This document shows, in pieces, positions 1-9,456 of a stretch of DNA of 64,000 bases. Numbering within the stretch: position 1 is the first letter of the stretch; each line of letters starts with the position of its first letter. Made by a program: the position numbers and the translations under genes. The DNA comes from Pseudidiomarina halophila (GTDB lineage: Bacteria > Pseudomonadota > Gammaproteobacteria > Enterobacterales > Alteromonadaceae). The notes beneath the pieces are model-generated. The model ran no database searches. It was not told where the DNA came from and saw only the letters and a list, made by a program, of their open reading frames with translations. The stretch is taken from the NCBI RefSeq assembly GCF_003987215.1, contig NZ_PIPW01000001.1, positions 930,001 through 994,000 of the forward strand, in the 5' to 3' direction.

Positions 1-377
1 CGTTGTGTCGACAGGTGTTGATCGAGTAACGCAGCTAATTCTTCAATTTCTTGCGCCGGCATTTGCTCAGCGGCCAGTCGACACGCTAAGCCTTCCAGCT
101 CTTCCCGGATTTGGTAAAGCGAGATAAGTCCTTCAGGTGTGAGGGTAACTACGCGGGCACCGGCGTTCGGAGTACGTTCGATGAGGTGACAGCGTTCAAG
201 CCGCGCCAGTGCTTCGCGCAGCGGTGCGCGACTTACATCAAAACGGCGGGCAAATTCAGGCTCGCTGATTTTACTACCGGCCGCGATGGTTCCTTCGACA
301 ATGGCGCGTTGAATTTCGTACAACACGCGATCGGAGGCGGTAATGGCCTGTCGTAATAAACTGGGGTGCTCGGTCAC
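1..377 (-). CDS. GntR-family transcriptional regulator (partial, PrpR-like)
   Basis: The reverse strand reads as an open frame from a GTG at 377 to the window edge, giving about 125 residues. The N-terminal part (about residues 15-75) is a GntR winged helix with the family pattern R-x-F-D-V-S-R-A-P-L-R-E-A-L-x-R-L; the start of the FCD ligand-binding domain follows (IREELEGLACRLAAEQM). FCD-type GntR proteins bind small organic acids. In many marine gammaproteobacteria such a regulator heads the methylcitrate (propionate) operon, and GTCGAC-centred palindromes just upstream (439-450, 513-522) resemble the operator I recall for that PrpR type. The prp assignment is an inference, because the downstream genes lie outside the window. 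The 3' end is cut off. Confidence 0.8.
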   Translation of the reverse strand, partial: MTEHPSLLRQAITASDRVLYEIQRAIVEGTIAAGSKISEPEFARRFDVSRAPLREALARLERCHLIERTPNAGARVVTLTPEGLISLYQIREELEGLACRLAAEQMPAQEIEELAALLDQHLSTQ

Positions 378-438
378 TTTTTCGCCTTTGCTTCAAATGG
401 ATTAGCTGCGCGTCTGACGTATCGAAACCTCACCGGAT

Positions 439-450
439 AGTGTCGACACT
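439..450. promoter_or_regulatory. GTCGAC-centred palindrome, candidate PrpR/GntR operator 1
   Basis: The 12-base sequence AGTGTCGACACT is a perfect palindrome, 62-73 bases upstream of the GTG start of the GntR gene, where autoregulation would be expected. It shares the core TGTCGACA with the site at 513-522. Similarity to the methylcitrate GntR operator is from memory of the family, not from a search. Confidence 0.6.
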
Positions 451-512
451 TTTTCAACACGCCAAGCATTTTAATGCTTCAAAGCGCCTTTTTCAATATT
501 TTGAGCATCCAA

Positions 513-522
513 TTGTCGACAA
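513..522. promoter_or_regulatory. GTCGAC-centred palindrome, candidate PrpR/GntR operator 2
   Basis: TTGTCGACAA is a perfect 10-base palindrome, 74 bases (centre to centre about 73) from the first GTCGAC site. It partly overlaps the T-tract of the fasciclin-gene terminator on the reverse strand. Two such sites in one short intergenic region suggest paired or looped binding by the neighbouring GntR protein. Confidence 0.5.
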
Positions 523-551
523 AAAAGCAAAAACCCCGCAAAAGCGGGGTT
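521..551 (-). terminator. Rho-independent terminator of fasciclin gene
   Basis: An 8-bp stem (AACCCCGC at 532-539 with GCGGGGTT at 544-551) closes a 4-base loop. On the reverse strand it is followed by a T-rich run (TTTGCTTTTTT). It lies 26 bases after the fasciclin-gene stop codon. Confidence 0.85.
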
Positions 552-577
552 CTATAGAAAAAGTTGGAAGACAACCG

Positions 578-1087
578 TTATTGCATTGAAGGCGGTAGAA
601 GAACCTGATCGATGGTATGAATGACACCGTTCGATGCCTTTAGATCAGTGGCGATAACCTCAGCAGCGCCCACTTTTACTCCTTCCATACCGTTCACTGA
701 TAACTCTTCGCCCTGAACTGTTACGTGCGCCGATGCGCTACCATTAATATCGGAGCTCATAACTTTGCCGCTCAATACATGGTACGCAAGGACTGCCTGT
801 AACCTAGCCTTATTCTCTGACTCTAAGAGAGAGTCCAGCATGCCTTCAGGCAACGCGTCAAAGGCTCTGTTTGTTGGTGCGAAAACGGTATAAGGCCCCT
901 CTCCTCGAAGAGTTTCAACCATGTCTGCTGCTTCTAAAGCTGCAACAAAAGTTGAAAATCTCGAGTCACTGACCGCGACGTCAACGATATCCCGCTCTTC
1001 ATGTGCATAGGTGTTGGCTGAAACTAAGAATGCGCCTATTACTAGCGCGCCTGCTAACCACTTATTCATTGCCGGTACGTTTAACAT
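578..1087 (-). CDS. Secreted fasciclin (FAS1) domain protein
   Basis: A 169-residue protein with an N-terminal signal peptide (hydrophobic stretch about residues 12-27, cleavage near NTYAHE) followed by one FAS1 domain. The FAS1 hallmarks are visible: FAALEAADMVETLRGEGPYTVFAPTNRAFDALP and a C-terminal DLKASNGVIHTIDQVLLP. Small bacterial single-FAS1 proteins are exported and thought to act in adhesion or surface interactions; the exact role is unknown. The ATG at 1087 is preferred over the in-frame ATG at 1069 because AGGAGAT lies 5 bases before it. It is monocistronic, with its own terminator, and divergent from the YceI gene. Confidence 0.88.
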   Translation of the reverse strand: MLNVPAMNKWLAGALVIGAFLVSANTYAHEERDIVDVAVSDSRFSTFVAALEAADMVETLRGEGPYTVFAPTNRAFDALPEGMLDSLLESENKARLQAVLAYHVLSGKVMSSDINGSASAHVTVQGEELSVNGMEGVKVGAAEVIATDLKASNGVIHTIDQVLLPPSMQ

Positions 1088-1296
1088 GGTGATCTCCTTA
1101 TTGAAGTTTCACATTTTAGTTCTGCTCTGCTTATCTATGGTAGTAGTGTACGGGGGTGACTGCAAAAAGGTTTAATTTGAGCACTGATCACAACCCATGC
1201 TGTTGCTGTTCCGGCTATCTGCGTGATCAATCAAAGAGATATGCTAGTATTAGTGGTAACAGACTTTACAATTCACGAGCAAAACGAGGTGTATAT

Positions 1297-1893
1297 ATGT
1301 TGAAATCTCTATTCGGTGCGTCACTTATGGCGCTCGCCTTAAATGTTGCCACCAGTAGCTCAGTGCTGGCCGATGAGTGGCAGTTAGATACAGATCATTC
1401 GAGCTTGCACTTCGTATCAGTGAAAAATGATCACATTGCAGAGCGGCACCGCTTTACGCAACTTGAAGGTCAGCTGATCGATGGAGCACTAAAAATCAGT
1501 ATTCCGGTAAGCAGCATTGATACAGAAATTCCGATCCGCAATGAACGCATGCTTGAGCATCTGTTTGAAGCCAGTGAGTTCCCGGTGGTGACTGCTACTG
1601 CGCAGGTGCCCACCGAGGTTTACGAGCACGAAACTCCTACAGGCACCTTGCCTGCTGTAATTCCGTTAACAGTGTTTATTGCCGGCGAAGCGGTTGATCT
1701 TGAAGCTATGGTGCAGGTCACTAAATTAAGTGCTGACCGCATGGTGGCGACCACATCACAGCCGATACTCATCAGAACCAAAGAGTTCGGTCTGGTCGAA
1801 GGTGTTAATAAACTACGGGAAATTGCCGGATTAGAGCGAATCGATTATGTAGTGCCTGTGACCTTTAGTGTGCAATTCGATCGTGAACGTTAA
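1297..1893 (+). CDS. YceI-family periplasmic protein
   Basis: About 198 residues from the ATG at 1297, with a Sec signal peptide (about residues 1-24, ending SSVLA-DE) and a single YceI lipocalin-like domain. The domain begins with the typical WQLDTDHSSLHFVSVKN and contains RNERMLEHLFEASEFPVVTATA. YceI proteins bind polyisoprenoid or other amphiphilic ligands in the periplasm. The open frame extends upstream to 1156, but that extension is Cys-rich and unlike the family; the start at 1297 follows a GAGG ribosome-binding site and places the signal peptide at the N-terminus. It overlaps the next gene by about 10-25 bases, suggesting co-translation. Confidence 0.9.
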   Translation: MLKSLFGASLMALALNVATSSSVLADEWQLDTDHSSLHFVSVKNDHIAERHRFTQLEGQLIDGALKISIPVSSIDTEIPIRNERMLEHLFEASEFPVVTATAQVPTEVYEHETPTGTLPAVIPLTVFIAGEAVDLEAMVQVTKLSADRMVATTSQPILIRTKEFGLVEGVNKLREIAGLERIDYVVPVTFSVQFDRER

Positions 1894-2356
1894 TGATCAA
1901 CAACTCAGCTTCCGTGCTGCAAGCGTTGCCGATGTGGCAGCGCTGACAGCACTGGAGGCCAGTTATTACCCTACCGATGGCTACCCAGCCCCTCTGTTCT
2001 TCCAGGCTCATCATCAATGGTCCGAATTATTGCAGCTGGCTTGCTGCGGCGAACAGGTCGTCGGTTATTGTATGGGCGCACCTGGTCTGCAACCACAATC
2101 ACTGTGGCTGATGTCGATGCTGATTAGCGCCGAACATCGTGGCCAGGGGATTGGAGCAAAGCTACTGCGTCACTGGTTGGCAAAAGTAGATCAGCTCGGC
2201 TATCAGACCACTCAGTTGAGCGTAGCTCCGGACAACACCAATGCCATCAGGTTATATCAACAGCTGGGTTTTCGTAGCGGTGCACAAAAGCACGACTATC
2301 TGGGCCCGGGCGAGCATCGTTTACTAATGCAGCGCCAGGCATTGACCTCAGATTAA
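1868..2356 (+). CDS. GNAT-family N-acetyltransferase
   Basis: A GNAT acyl-CoA transferase of about 160 residues. The acetyl-CoA pyrophosphate loop is seen as HRGQGIGAKLLRHWL, and the C-terminal strand as APDNTNAIRLYQQLGFR, both diagnostic for the superfamily. The substrate cannot be predicted. The frame opens with GTG at 1868; a second GTG at 1883 (NVNDQQLSF...) is an equally plausible start and gives a shorter overlap with the YceI gene. The overlap indicates a two-gene transcript with the YceI gene. Confidence 0.85.
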   Translation: MCNSIVNVNDQQLSFRAASVADVAALTALEASYYPTDGYPAPLFFQAHHQWSELLQLACCGEQVVGYCMGAPGLQPQSLWLMSMLISAEHRGQGIGAKLLRHWLAKVDQLGYQTTQLSVAPDNTNAIRLYQQLGFRSGAQKHDYLGPGEHRLLMQRQALTSD

Positions 2357-2402
2357 GTTTGGCACATAGTGAATCGGTGCTTCTAAAACTATAACAATAA
2401 AT

Positions 2403-5400
2403 ATGATCTATCGTCGTAGTCTCGCCCTATCGCTGGTTAACGTCACGCTTTACGTGACTATTAGCGCCACCTTTTTGTTTGGCTTGCTGGGGCTTGCTTT
2501 AAATATCTATTCACAGCCAGCCAGCGCCTTTGAACGGGTTATTTCCACCACCTCGGCAGTGGTTGCGATTGCTGTTGCCTTTGCACTTTTTGGCCTCGCG
2601 GCAAAACGTCGTTTAATCCAGATCTTCTCAGCAGCAGTGGTTATTCTCGCTGCCTTACACAGCCTGATAATCAATCTCTCCATCGCTTCGATTTTTTATC
2701 TGGACTTTTTAAAAGCCATTGATGCTTATTTCTATCCGCCCGTAGCGCTCACTTTCGTGCTCCTTGGCATTACCTTGATGCTGAATCCCCGAGAACCCAT
2801 TCAGCGCCGTTGGATGCGTGTTTTTGCAAGTTTTCTGGTGCTGCTGTCGCTGGCGGCGATGGCACTGCATTTTGTCGAAAATGGCTTTGCCTATTTAGGT
2901 CCGCATCCACCTGTTACCTCGCTCGCATCCCTGACGTTGTTGCTGATCGGGATCTCATTACTGTTAAGCAGTTCGAATCGGGTGCTATTATTCCGGCTCA
3001 ATAATAATCCTGCCGCCTGGGTCACCTTTGTCTTCATCAGCATCATTTGCTGCGCCTGGTTTATTCTTAGTCTGAATCAGATCAAAGAGATCCGTGCCGA
3101 AGCTATCACCACAATTGAAAAAGTCGCCCAAGTTCGGCAACAAACCATTCAGGTCAATATCCAGGTGTTGAATCGCTTGCGGGAGCGCTGGCAAGAACTC
3201 GGGATTGCGCCAACGGCGCCTTTTGCCCAATTTGACGTCGCTACTTATTTGCGTGACATCCCCCACTACCTGGGCATCCACCTGCTCGATAGCCGCGGCC
3301 GTCCGCAGTGGCAGCAGCACCGCAATGATAACGATGACTACCGTGAACACCTCAATCACCCGGAGGTACAAACCTGGCTGACCTCAGCACCACCAGATAT
3401 TTCAATGCTGATCCCTCAGGAAGAGTTCCGCGCTGAAAAACGCCCGGTAGGCTTAATGTTGATGCCAGTCGGCTACGAAGCGGATCGGCGTTATTATTTA
3501 TTGGTGGTCTTTGATCTTTTGCAGCTTATCAGTCCGGAAACGCGCATGTTACCGGAGAATTTAAAGGTCTATGCGGCGATGGATGACGACCGTGTGATCA
3601 GCTTCGATCAAAGCAAACCTTCACATTTAAACGAACTGTCGATCGCTAAAGCAGAGTTGAAGATTCCCTACAGCCAACCATTACAACTTTCTGTCACACT
3701 CTATTCATTCGAAGAATTGTCCAATGCATCAAATCTACGCATGCTTATTGCAACTTTGGGCTTCCTTTTCTGTATTGCATTTTTGGCTCTGACGCAGCAA
3801 AACACCATGCTAACCAAGCACAGCAGACGTTTGAATAATGTGCGCTCGCAACTGCAGGACCAACAGAGCCAGTTAAAATTTAATGAACAACAATACAGCT
3901 CGTTGTTCTTGTTTCATCCCGACGCTGTATTCTCCCTTGATCTTGAGGGTATGGTCACCAGCGCCAACCACGCTGTGCTCAACATTCTCAATGCCGATGA
4001 AGATAAAATTATCGGCAGCCATTTTAGTGCTTTTGTATTGCCCGCTGATCGACGCTACGCCGAAGAGTGTTTTCAACGCTCACTTCAGGGTGAAACCTGC
4101 CGTTATGATATCAGGGTCTTTGCCAGCCAGGGCCAGCTGCTGCATGTTCACGTCACAAACTTGCCTATTGTCATTAACGGTGAAATTACCGGTGTATTTG
4201 GGATAGCGAAAGACATCTCGCTACAAAAAGAACAAGATGAACAACTTAACGTATTAATGCGAAGTGTTAATGTCAGCACCAACGGCATTGTCATATCTGA
4301 CGGCACGGATCCAAGCAGCCCAATCATATACAGCAATGATGCCTTTACCCGCATGACCGGTTACGCCGCGAAAGATATTGTCGGCAAACCCTGTGATTTT
4401 CTGATCGGAGAGAAAACCGACCCGGATGTGGTAGCGACAGTGCGCAAGGCTTTATCTGAACGCACGGCGTGTAAAGTTGAAGTGATCCATTACCGCAAGG
4501 ATGGCAGCTATTTTTGGGATGACTTGCAGTTGGCTCCGGTGGCTGACGCAGGTGGCGTAATTACCCATTTCGTTGGTGTTCACCAGGATATTACCGACCG
4601 CATTGATAACGAGAAGTTACTCGCTTTTCAAGCGGAACATGATGCATTGACAGAGTTGTTCAACCGTTATGCCTTTGAACGCCGTTTGGCCGAAGCCATC
4701 GAATACGAGAAGCATGACTTCCAGCACGGACCACAATGGGGCGTATTGTTTATCGATTTGGATGGTTTTAAACCCATTAATGAGGCCATGGGTCTGGAAG
4801 CTGGCGACCAGGTACTTCAGCAGGTCGCTGCTCGTTTGTCCGAAAATCTAAAAGCAACCGCCTTTGCCGCTCGCTTTGCCGGGGACGAGTTTGTGGTGGC
4901 GGTGCAAACCGAAGACCTTACCGCTCTGGAGGCTCTGGGGCAAAAGTTACTCGCAGCGATTGCTGACCCCTACCCGATCCGACAACAGAAGGTTTACCTT
5001 ACGGCCAGTATCGGCATAGCCTCACACTGCAATGCCTCGCAACAGGCTGTTGATTTAATCCAGCAAGCTGATATTGCCATGAGTATGGCCAAACGTCAGG
5101 GCCGTAATCACTTGTTTTTCTATAAGCCGCAAATAGCACAAAATCAGCGGCTGGACGTTAATTTACGCAATCAATTTCAGCAAGCCATCGACCAGGAACG
5201 ACTGCAGTTGTTTTATCAGCCCATTGTTGATTTGAAAACCGGCAAGGTGATCGCCGCGGAAGCGCTTATGCGCTGGCAAATTCACGAAGGTAATTATGTT
5301 CCCCCGGCGAAGTTTATTCCGATGGCTGAGACCACTGGCCAAATTATTCCTGCGAGCCAATGGGCTTTCGCTCAGGCGTGTGACGATCTGCGGGTCATGC

Positions 5401-5909
5401 TGCAACAGCAAAGTGACTTGCAGGTTTGCGTCAATTTGTCGGCAGTACAATTTAGTCGCGCAAACTTCTTTGAACAAATAGTTGCCACCATAGAAGAACA
5501 TCAACTTACCAATCAACAGGTTGAACTGGAGCTGACTGAAAGCATCCTCATGGACGACAGCGAACATGCCATTGCCTTGATTAATCGCTTCCGGGAAGCG
5601 GGACTGTCAATGACAATTGATGATTTCGGCACCGGTTTCTCGAGTTTGAGCTATCTGAAAAAGTTACCCGTTAACAAACTGAAAATCGATCGGGCCTTTA
5701 TTCAGGACATCATTAAAAAGCCCAGTGACGAAGCTATCGTGCGCGGGATATTGGCAATGGCACGCCAGCTCAATATTGCAGTAGTGGCCGAAGGCATCGA
5801 AACCAAAGAACAAGCGGTCCGGCTGGCTGAATTAGGTTGCGACTATGGGCAAGGCTATTACTTCGCCAAGCCCATGCCGCTGGCTGAGTTTATGGAGTTT
5901 CTGGCTTAA
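2403..5909 (+). CDS. Membrane PAS-PAS-GGDEF-EAL cyclic-di-GMP signalling protein
   Basis: A 1168-residue inner-membrane sensor. The N-terminal ~220 residues hold about seven hydrophobic segments, followed by a probable periplasmic sensing region (about 225-445) and another membrane segment (about 448-465). Two PAS domains follow (about 495-610 and 620-745), the second with a PAC-like KDGSYFWDDLQL stretch. A GGDEF domain has the signature AGDEF (about residue 826) instead of GGDEF, a variant compatible with activity in some enzymes. The EAL domain is intact: EALMRW (about 953), NLSAVQF, DDFGTGFSSLSYLKKLPVNK and the C-terminal EGIET. It may therefore make and degrade c-di-GMP or act mainly as a phosphodiesterase; which activity dominates is unknown. 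It is convergent with the BCCT gene, overlapping by 20 bases. Confidence 0.95.
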   Translation: MIYRRSLALSLVNVTLYVTISATFLFGLLGLALNIYSQPASAFERVISTTSAVVAIAVAFALFGLAAKRRLIQIFSAAVVILAALHSLIINLSIASIFYLDFLKAIDAYFYPPVALTFVLLGITLMLNPREPIQRRWMRVFASFLVLLSLAAMALHFVENGFAYLGPHPPVTSLASLTLLLIGISLLLSSSNRVLLFRLNNNPAAWVTFVFISIICCAWFILSLNQIKEIRAEAITTIEKVAQVRQQTIQVNIQVLNRLRERWQELGIAPTAPFAQFDVATYLRDIPHYLGIHLLDSRGRPQWQQHRNDNDDYREHLNHPEVQTWLTSAPPDISMLIPQEEFRAEKRPVGLMLMPVGYEADRRYYLLVVFDLLQLISPETRMLPENLKVYAAMDDDRVISFDQSKPSHLNELSIAKAELKIPYSQPLQLSVTLYSFEELSNASNLRMLIATLGFLFCIAFLALTQQNTMLTKHSRRLNNVRSQLQDQQSQLKFNEQQYSSLFLFHPDAVFSLDLEGMVTSANHAVLNILNADEDKIIGSHFSAFVLPADRRYAEECFQRSLQGETCRYDIRVFASQGQLLHVHVTNLPIVINGEITGVFGIAKDISLQKEQDEQLNVLMRSVNVSTNGIVISDGTDPSSPIIYSNDAFTRMTGYAAKDIVGKPCDFLIGEKTDPDVVATVRKALSERTACKVEVIHYRKDGSYFWDDLQLAPVADAGGVITHFVGVHQDITDRIDNEKLLAFQAEHDALTELFNRYAFERRLAEAIEYEKHDFQHGPQWGVLFIDLDGFKPINEAMGLEAGDQVLQQVAARLSENLKATAFAARFAGDEFVVAVQTEDLTALEALGQKLLAAIADPYPIRQQKVYLTASIGIASHCNASQQAVDLIQQADIAMSMAKRQGRNHLFFYKPQIAQNQRLDVNLRNQFQQAIDQERLQLFYQPIVDLKTGKVIAAEALMRWQIHEGNYVPPAKFIPMAETTGQIIPASQWAFAQACDDLRVMLQQQSDLQVCVNLSAVQFSRANFFEQIVATIEEHQLTNQQVELELTESILMDDSEHAIALINRFREAGLSMTIDDFGTGFSSLSYLKKLPVNKLKIDRAFIQDIIKKPSDEAIVRGILAMARQLNIAVVAEGIETKEQAVRLAELGCDYGQGYYFAKPMPLAEFMEFLA

Positions 5910-7971
5910 GATCGTCATCGTGCTGTTGCAGATCCCAGGGCAGACTTCCCGGGGAAATATGCATGAACTGCAGGTAGTTCTCGAACTGGTTGATAACATC
6001 GTTAATGATGTCGCCCGGTTCATAGCCATACACATCATACGCCTGGCCGCCCTGACGCAGGAACACTTCAGCGCGATAATAGGTGGTATCTTCCTTGTCA
6101 TCACCAATGATGGCGAATCCAGGGCGTTGATACGCACGCAGCCGCACTTCATAGTTAAACTCAATTTCTCCTTCTTTACGCACGGTCAGAATCGAGCGCA
6201 CGTTCTCAGCATCGAACTCGGTCCGGGTTTCCCATTCATGACCATTGAGTTCTTTACTGACGTCGTTCAGGCAATCAATCACCGTATGCTCAATAAACTC
6301 CCGGACTTCACGTTGCTGAGGGAAATTAACCACCCCGGCAAGACGTTTTTTCCAGTAGCCCGGTCCTGCATGAACACCCCGTCGATGAGTACGCATTGCA
6401 CTTTTCAGACTGGCATACTGATGCCCTTCAATGACCAGAGCTCGCCACATTCCAAAAGCAGCAATGAGAATAATAAAGGCGAAAGGTAAGGCACTGGCAA
6501 TGGATGCGGTTTGTAACGCCCCCAAGCCACCAGCAAGCAACAATACACCGGCAACCAGACCTTCGGCGCTGGCCCAGAATATACGTGACCAGACTGGGGT
6601 GTCGGTACGGCCGCCTGAAGCCAGCGAGTCAATCACCAGCGAGCCGGAATCCGACGAGGTTACAAAGAAGGTTATGATTAAAATCACTGTCGCGAAGGAC
6701 AAAATACTCGTCCAGGGCAGGTTTTCATAAAGCTTAAACAGTGCGATAGCTTCATTATTCTGTACTTCAGTGATGAGTGTGGTGTACCCCTCGTTCATGA
6801 TCATGTTCAGGGCGGTGTCACCAAACACGCTAAACCAGAAAAAGGTAAACATGGTAGGCACAAACATCACCCCAAATACAAACTGCCGGATGGTACGGCC
6901 ACGGCTTATCTTGGCAATAAACAAGCCCACAAAGGGTGCCCAGGCAATGGTCCAGCCAAAAATAAACAGGGTCCAGTTTCCGATCCAGTCACTACGGGAA
7001 TAGGCCTGTAAGTTAAAGGTCCGCTCGATGATATTATTCAGGTACGCACCGGTATTTTGCAGGTAGGTTTCCAGGATGTGGACCGTCGGCCCAGCAAAGA
7101 ACACAAAGAGCAAAATAAAGAGCACCAATATCATGTTGACGAACGACAGCCGTTTGATCCCTTTATCAAGCCCGGCAACCACCGACATGATGGCGAACAA
7201 AGTGATCACGGCAATAGCAATCATTTGCACGGTAGTGCCGACCGGGATCTGCGGCCACAGGTAATTCAGACCGGCATTGATCTGAATCACCGACAAGCCC
7301 AGAGTCGTGGCGATACCAAACATAGTGCCTAAAATTGCAAAGGTATCGACCGTATGTCCCGCCACGCCATGAATTTTTTCTCCAATCAAAGGGTACAGCG
7401 TTGAACGCATGGACAGCGGTAAGCCATGGCGAAAGGAGAAGTAGGCCAACACCAGGCCAACCAGACCGTAAATCGCCCAGATGTGAAAGCCCCAATGGAA
7501 ATAGGCAATTTGCATGGCTTGTTTTGCAGAATCAACGGTTTCGGCAGCGCCTACAGGTGGGCTGGAATAATGTAAAACCGGTTCAGCAACACCGAAAAAC
7601 AACAACGCAATACCGTAGCCAGCGGAAAACAACATGGCAAACCAGGCGACGAAACTGTATTCAGGCTCCGCATGGTCAGGGCCTAATTTAATGCGTCCCC
7701 ATTTGGAAATAGCCACACTGACGATAAACACCAGGAATATAGCTACGGCCAGCATGTAAAACCAGCCAAAATCAGCAGTTATCCAGGCCAGCACGTCGCT
7801 GAACACTTCGCCGGCGAGCTCGGGATTGCTAAGTGTGCCAACGACCAGTAACGCAATAACAGCGACCGCGGGGAAAAACACCGGAGCGAGGATTGCCGAA
7901 TTCCACTTTCTGGGTTCTGGCGGTTGCTCCGGGTTAGATTCCGAATCAGGTTCGGACACTGAATCTGACAT
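5890..7971 (-). CDS. BCCT-family betaine/choline/carnitine transporter (BetT-like)
   Basis: A 693-residue secondary transporter with about 12 membrane segments and the BCCT core motif GWTIAWAPFVGLFIAKISRGR followed by TIRQFVFG. A hydrophilic N-terminal tail (about 25 residues, rich in Pro/Glu/Ser) and a C-terminal cytoplasmic domain of about 150 residues match the length of BetT (about 670-690 residues) rather than shorter BCCT members. The family imports choline, glycine betaine or related trimethylammonium compounds for osmoprotection. A strong AAGGAG lies just before the ATG at 7971. No bet oxidation genes are adjacent, so betaine, choline or ectoine are all possible substrates. Confidence 0.92.
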   Translation of the reverse strand: MSDSVSEPDSESNPEQPPEPRKWNSAILAPVFFPAVAVIALLVVGTLSNPELAGEVFSDVLAWITADFGWFYMLAVAIFLVFIVSVAISKWGRIKLGPDHAEPEYSFVAWFAMLFSAGYGIALLFFGVAEPVLHYSSPPVGAAETVDSAKQAMQIAYFHWGFHIWAIYGLVGLVLAYFSFRHGLPLSMRSTLYPLIGEKIHGVAGHTVDTFAILGTMFGIATTLGLSVIQINAGLNYLWPQIPVGTTVQMIAIAVITLFAIMSVVAGLDKGIKRLSFVNMILVLFILLFVFFAGPTVHILETYLQNTGAYLNNIIERTFNLQAYSRSDWIGNWTLFIFGWTIAWAPFVGLFIAKISRGRTIRQFVFGVMFVPTMFTFFWFSVFGDTALNMIMNEGYTTLITEVQNNEAIALFKLYENLPWTSILSFATVILIITFFVTSSDSGSLVIDSLASGGRTDTPVWSRIFWASAEGLVAGVLLLAGGLGALQTASIASALPFAFIILIAAFGMWRALVIEGHQYASLKSAMRTHRRGVHAGPGYWKKRLAGVVNFPQQREVREFIEHTVIDCLNDVSKELNGHEWETRTEFDAENVRSILTVRKEGEIEFNYEVRLRAYQRPGFAIIGDDKEDTTYYRAEVFLRQGGQAYDVYGYEPGDIINDVINQFENYLQFMHISPGSLPWDLQQHDDDLKPETP

Positions 7972-8083
7972 GACCTACTCCTTTGCTTCGAATGTTCATT
8001 TACCCTATGTCCTTTGGTCTGAAATTTCAAATAAGACAACTATTTGCTAATCTACATTGAGTTTCAATTTAACGGGTCAGCAC

Positions 8084-9454
8084 ATGCAAAAATGGCATTT
8101 GATTTTGGCGCCGGTTGCGGCAACTGTAGTTTATTTCTTAGTTCAGGCCTGGGCCGGCTTTGCCCACCCTGCAGCCTGGACACTTGCTGTTACTGTCTGG
8201 GTTGCCTGGTGGTGGATAAGTGAAGCCCTGCCCCTGCCCGTAACCTCACTGTTGCCTTTTGTATTGCTGCCGTTGGGCGCCATTACACCGCTGAATGAAG
8301 TCTCCGCTGCACTGGGTAACCCCATCATCTGGCTCTTTATGGCGGCTTTTATGCTGGCCAAGGCTGTCGAACTTAGCGGCGTGCACCGGCGTCTGGCACT
8401 GACATTGGTGCATTACGTCGGCAACGGTCATGGTAAACGTATGATCTTTGCCTTTATGCTCGCCACCGCATTGCTGTCGATGTGGATCTCAAACACGGCG
8501 GCAGTGCTTGCCCTGTTACCCGTTGCCCTGGCGCTGGCGGATGCTTGTGACGATCAGCCGTTCCAACGGGCGTTGTTGCTTGGCCTTGCCTACTCTGCCT
8601 CAGTCGGAGGCATAGCGACACTGGTCGGCACTCCCCCGAATTTAATTTTTGCATCCGTCTACGAAACTACCACCGGCACCCCATTTTCTTTTACTGATTG
8701 GTTCGCCATTGGCTTACCTTTTGTCATCGTCAGTATTCCGCTGATGGCATGGTGGCTGTCGCGCAACGTCCGCGGAGCCATTGAGTTGAAAATCCCTACC
8801 CCGGGGGCAATGCAAAGCGCCGAAAAACGTGTACTTGTTATCTTTGGTCTGGTGGTGCTGCTATGGGTCACCCGCACCACGCCATTTGGCGGCTGGGCCG
8901 GATGGACTGGCCTTAACTACTTAGGTGATGCCAGTGTCGCTATCGCCGGCGTCATCGCGATGTTTTTAACTCACGACAAGCAGGGGCAGCCCCTGCTGAC
9001 CTGGTCCGCAGCGGTAAGTATTCCATGGGGCATATTACTCTTGTTCGCCGGCGGTATTGCCCTGGCGCAAGGCTTTATCAGCAGTGGGTTAAGCGTGCGC
9101 ATTGGTGACGCGCTGACGGGACTGGGCGGCTTACCGGTTTGGCTATTGGTGTTTTGTCTGACGCTGAGTGTATCCTTTCTCACCGAAGTTACCTCGAACA
9201 CCGCTACGGCAACCTTGCTGATGCCTATCATGGCTGCCGCTGCAGTTGCCCTTGACCTGCCGCCGGCGTTACTGATGATTCCGGCCACAATTGCCTGTAG
9301 CACAGCCTTCTGTATGCCCGTGGCAACGCCACCGAACTCCATCGTGTTCTCGTCGGAACGCTTAACCGTCAAAACCATGGCGCGCGAGGGGGTAGTTCTG
9401 AACCTGATGTTAGCGGTCATCACCACCGCAGTGGTGATGCTTTTTGTCGCCTGA
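8084..9454 (+). CDS. DASS/SLC13-family sodium:anion symporter
   Basis: About 456 residues with 11-12 hydrophobic segments and both repeats of the divalent-anion:Na+ symporter fold. SNT motifs (SNTAAVLALLP, TSNTATATLLMP) are each followed by a TPP/PPN motif (GTPPNLIF, ATPPNSIVF) that binds substrate carboxylates and sodium. The family imports C4-dicarboxylates, citrate or sulfate; the exact substrate is not evident. The open frame extends to a TTG at 8057, but the ATG at 8084 gives the expected N-terminus (QKWHLILAP). It stands alone, with its end two bases from the stop of the convergent nuclease gene. Confidence 0.9.
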   Translation: MQKWHLILAPVAATVVYFLVQAWAGFAHPAAWTLAVTVWVAWWWISEALPLPVTSLLPFVLLPLGAITPLNEVSAALGNPIIWLFMAAFMLAKAVELSGVHRRLALTLVHYVGNGHGKRMIFAFMLATALLSMWISNTAAVLALLPVALALADACDDQPFQRALLLGLAYSASVGGIATLVGTPPNLIFASVYETTTGTPFSFTDWFAIGLPFVIVSIPLMAWWLSRNVRGAIELKIPTPGAMQSAEKRVLVIFGLVVLLWVTRTTPFGGWAGWTGLNYLGDASVAIAGVIAMFLTHDKQGQPLLTWSAAVSIPWGILLLFAGGIALAQGFISSGLSVRIGDALTGLGGLPVWLLVFCLTLSVSFLTEVTSNTATATLLMPIMAAAAVALDLPPALLMIPATIACSTAFCMPVATPPNSIVFSSERLTVKTMAREGVVLNLMLAVITTAVVMLFVA

Positions 9455-9456
9455 AA

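Noticed and set aside
1156-1296. N-terminal extension of the YceI protein
   Set aside because: The added 47 residues are Cys-rich, lack a ribosome-binding site and would bury the signal peptide.
5845-6489. 214-codon open frame on the plus strand
   Set aside because: It runs antisense to the C-terminal part of the BCCT gene, which has clear family motifs, and starts inside the GGDEF-EAL gene.
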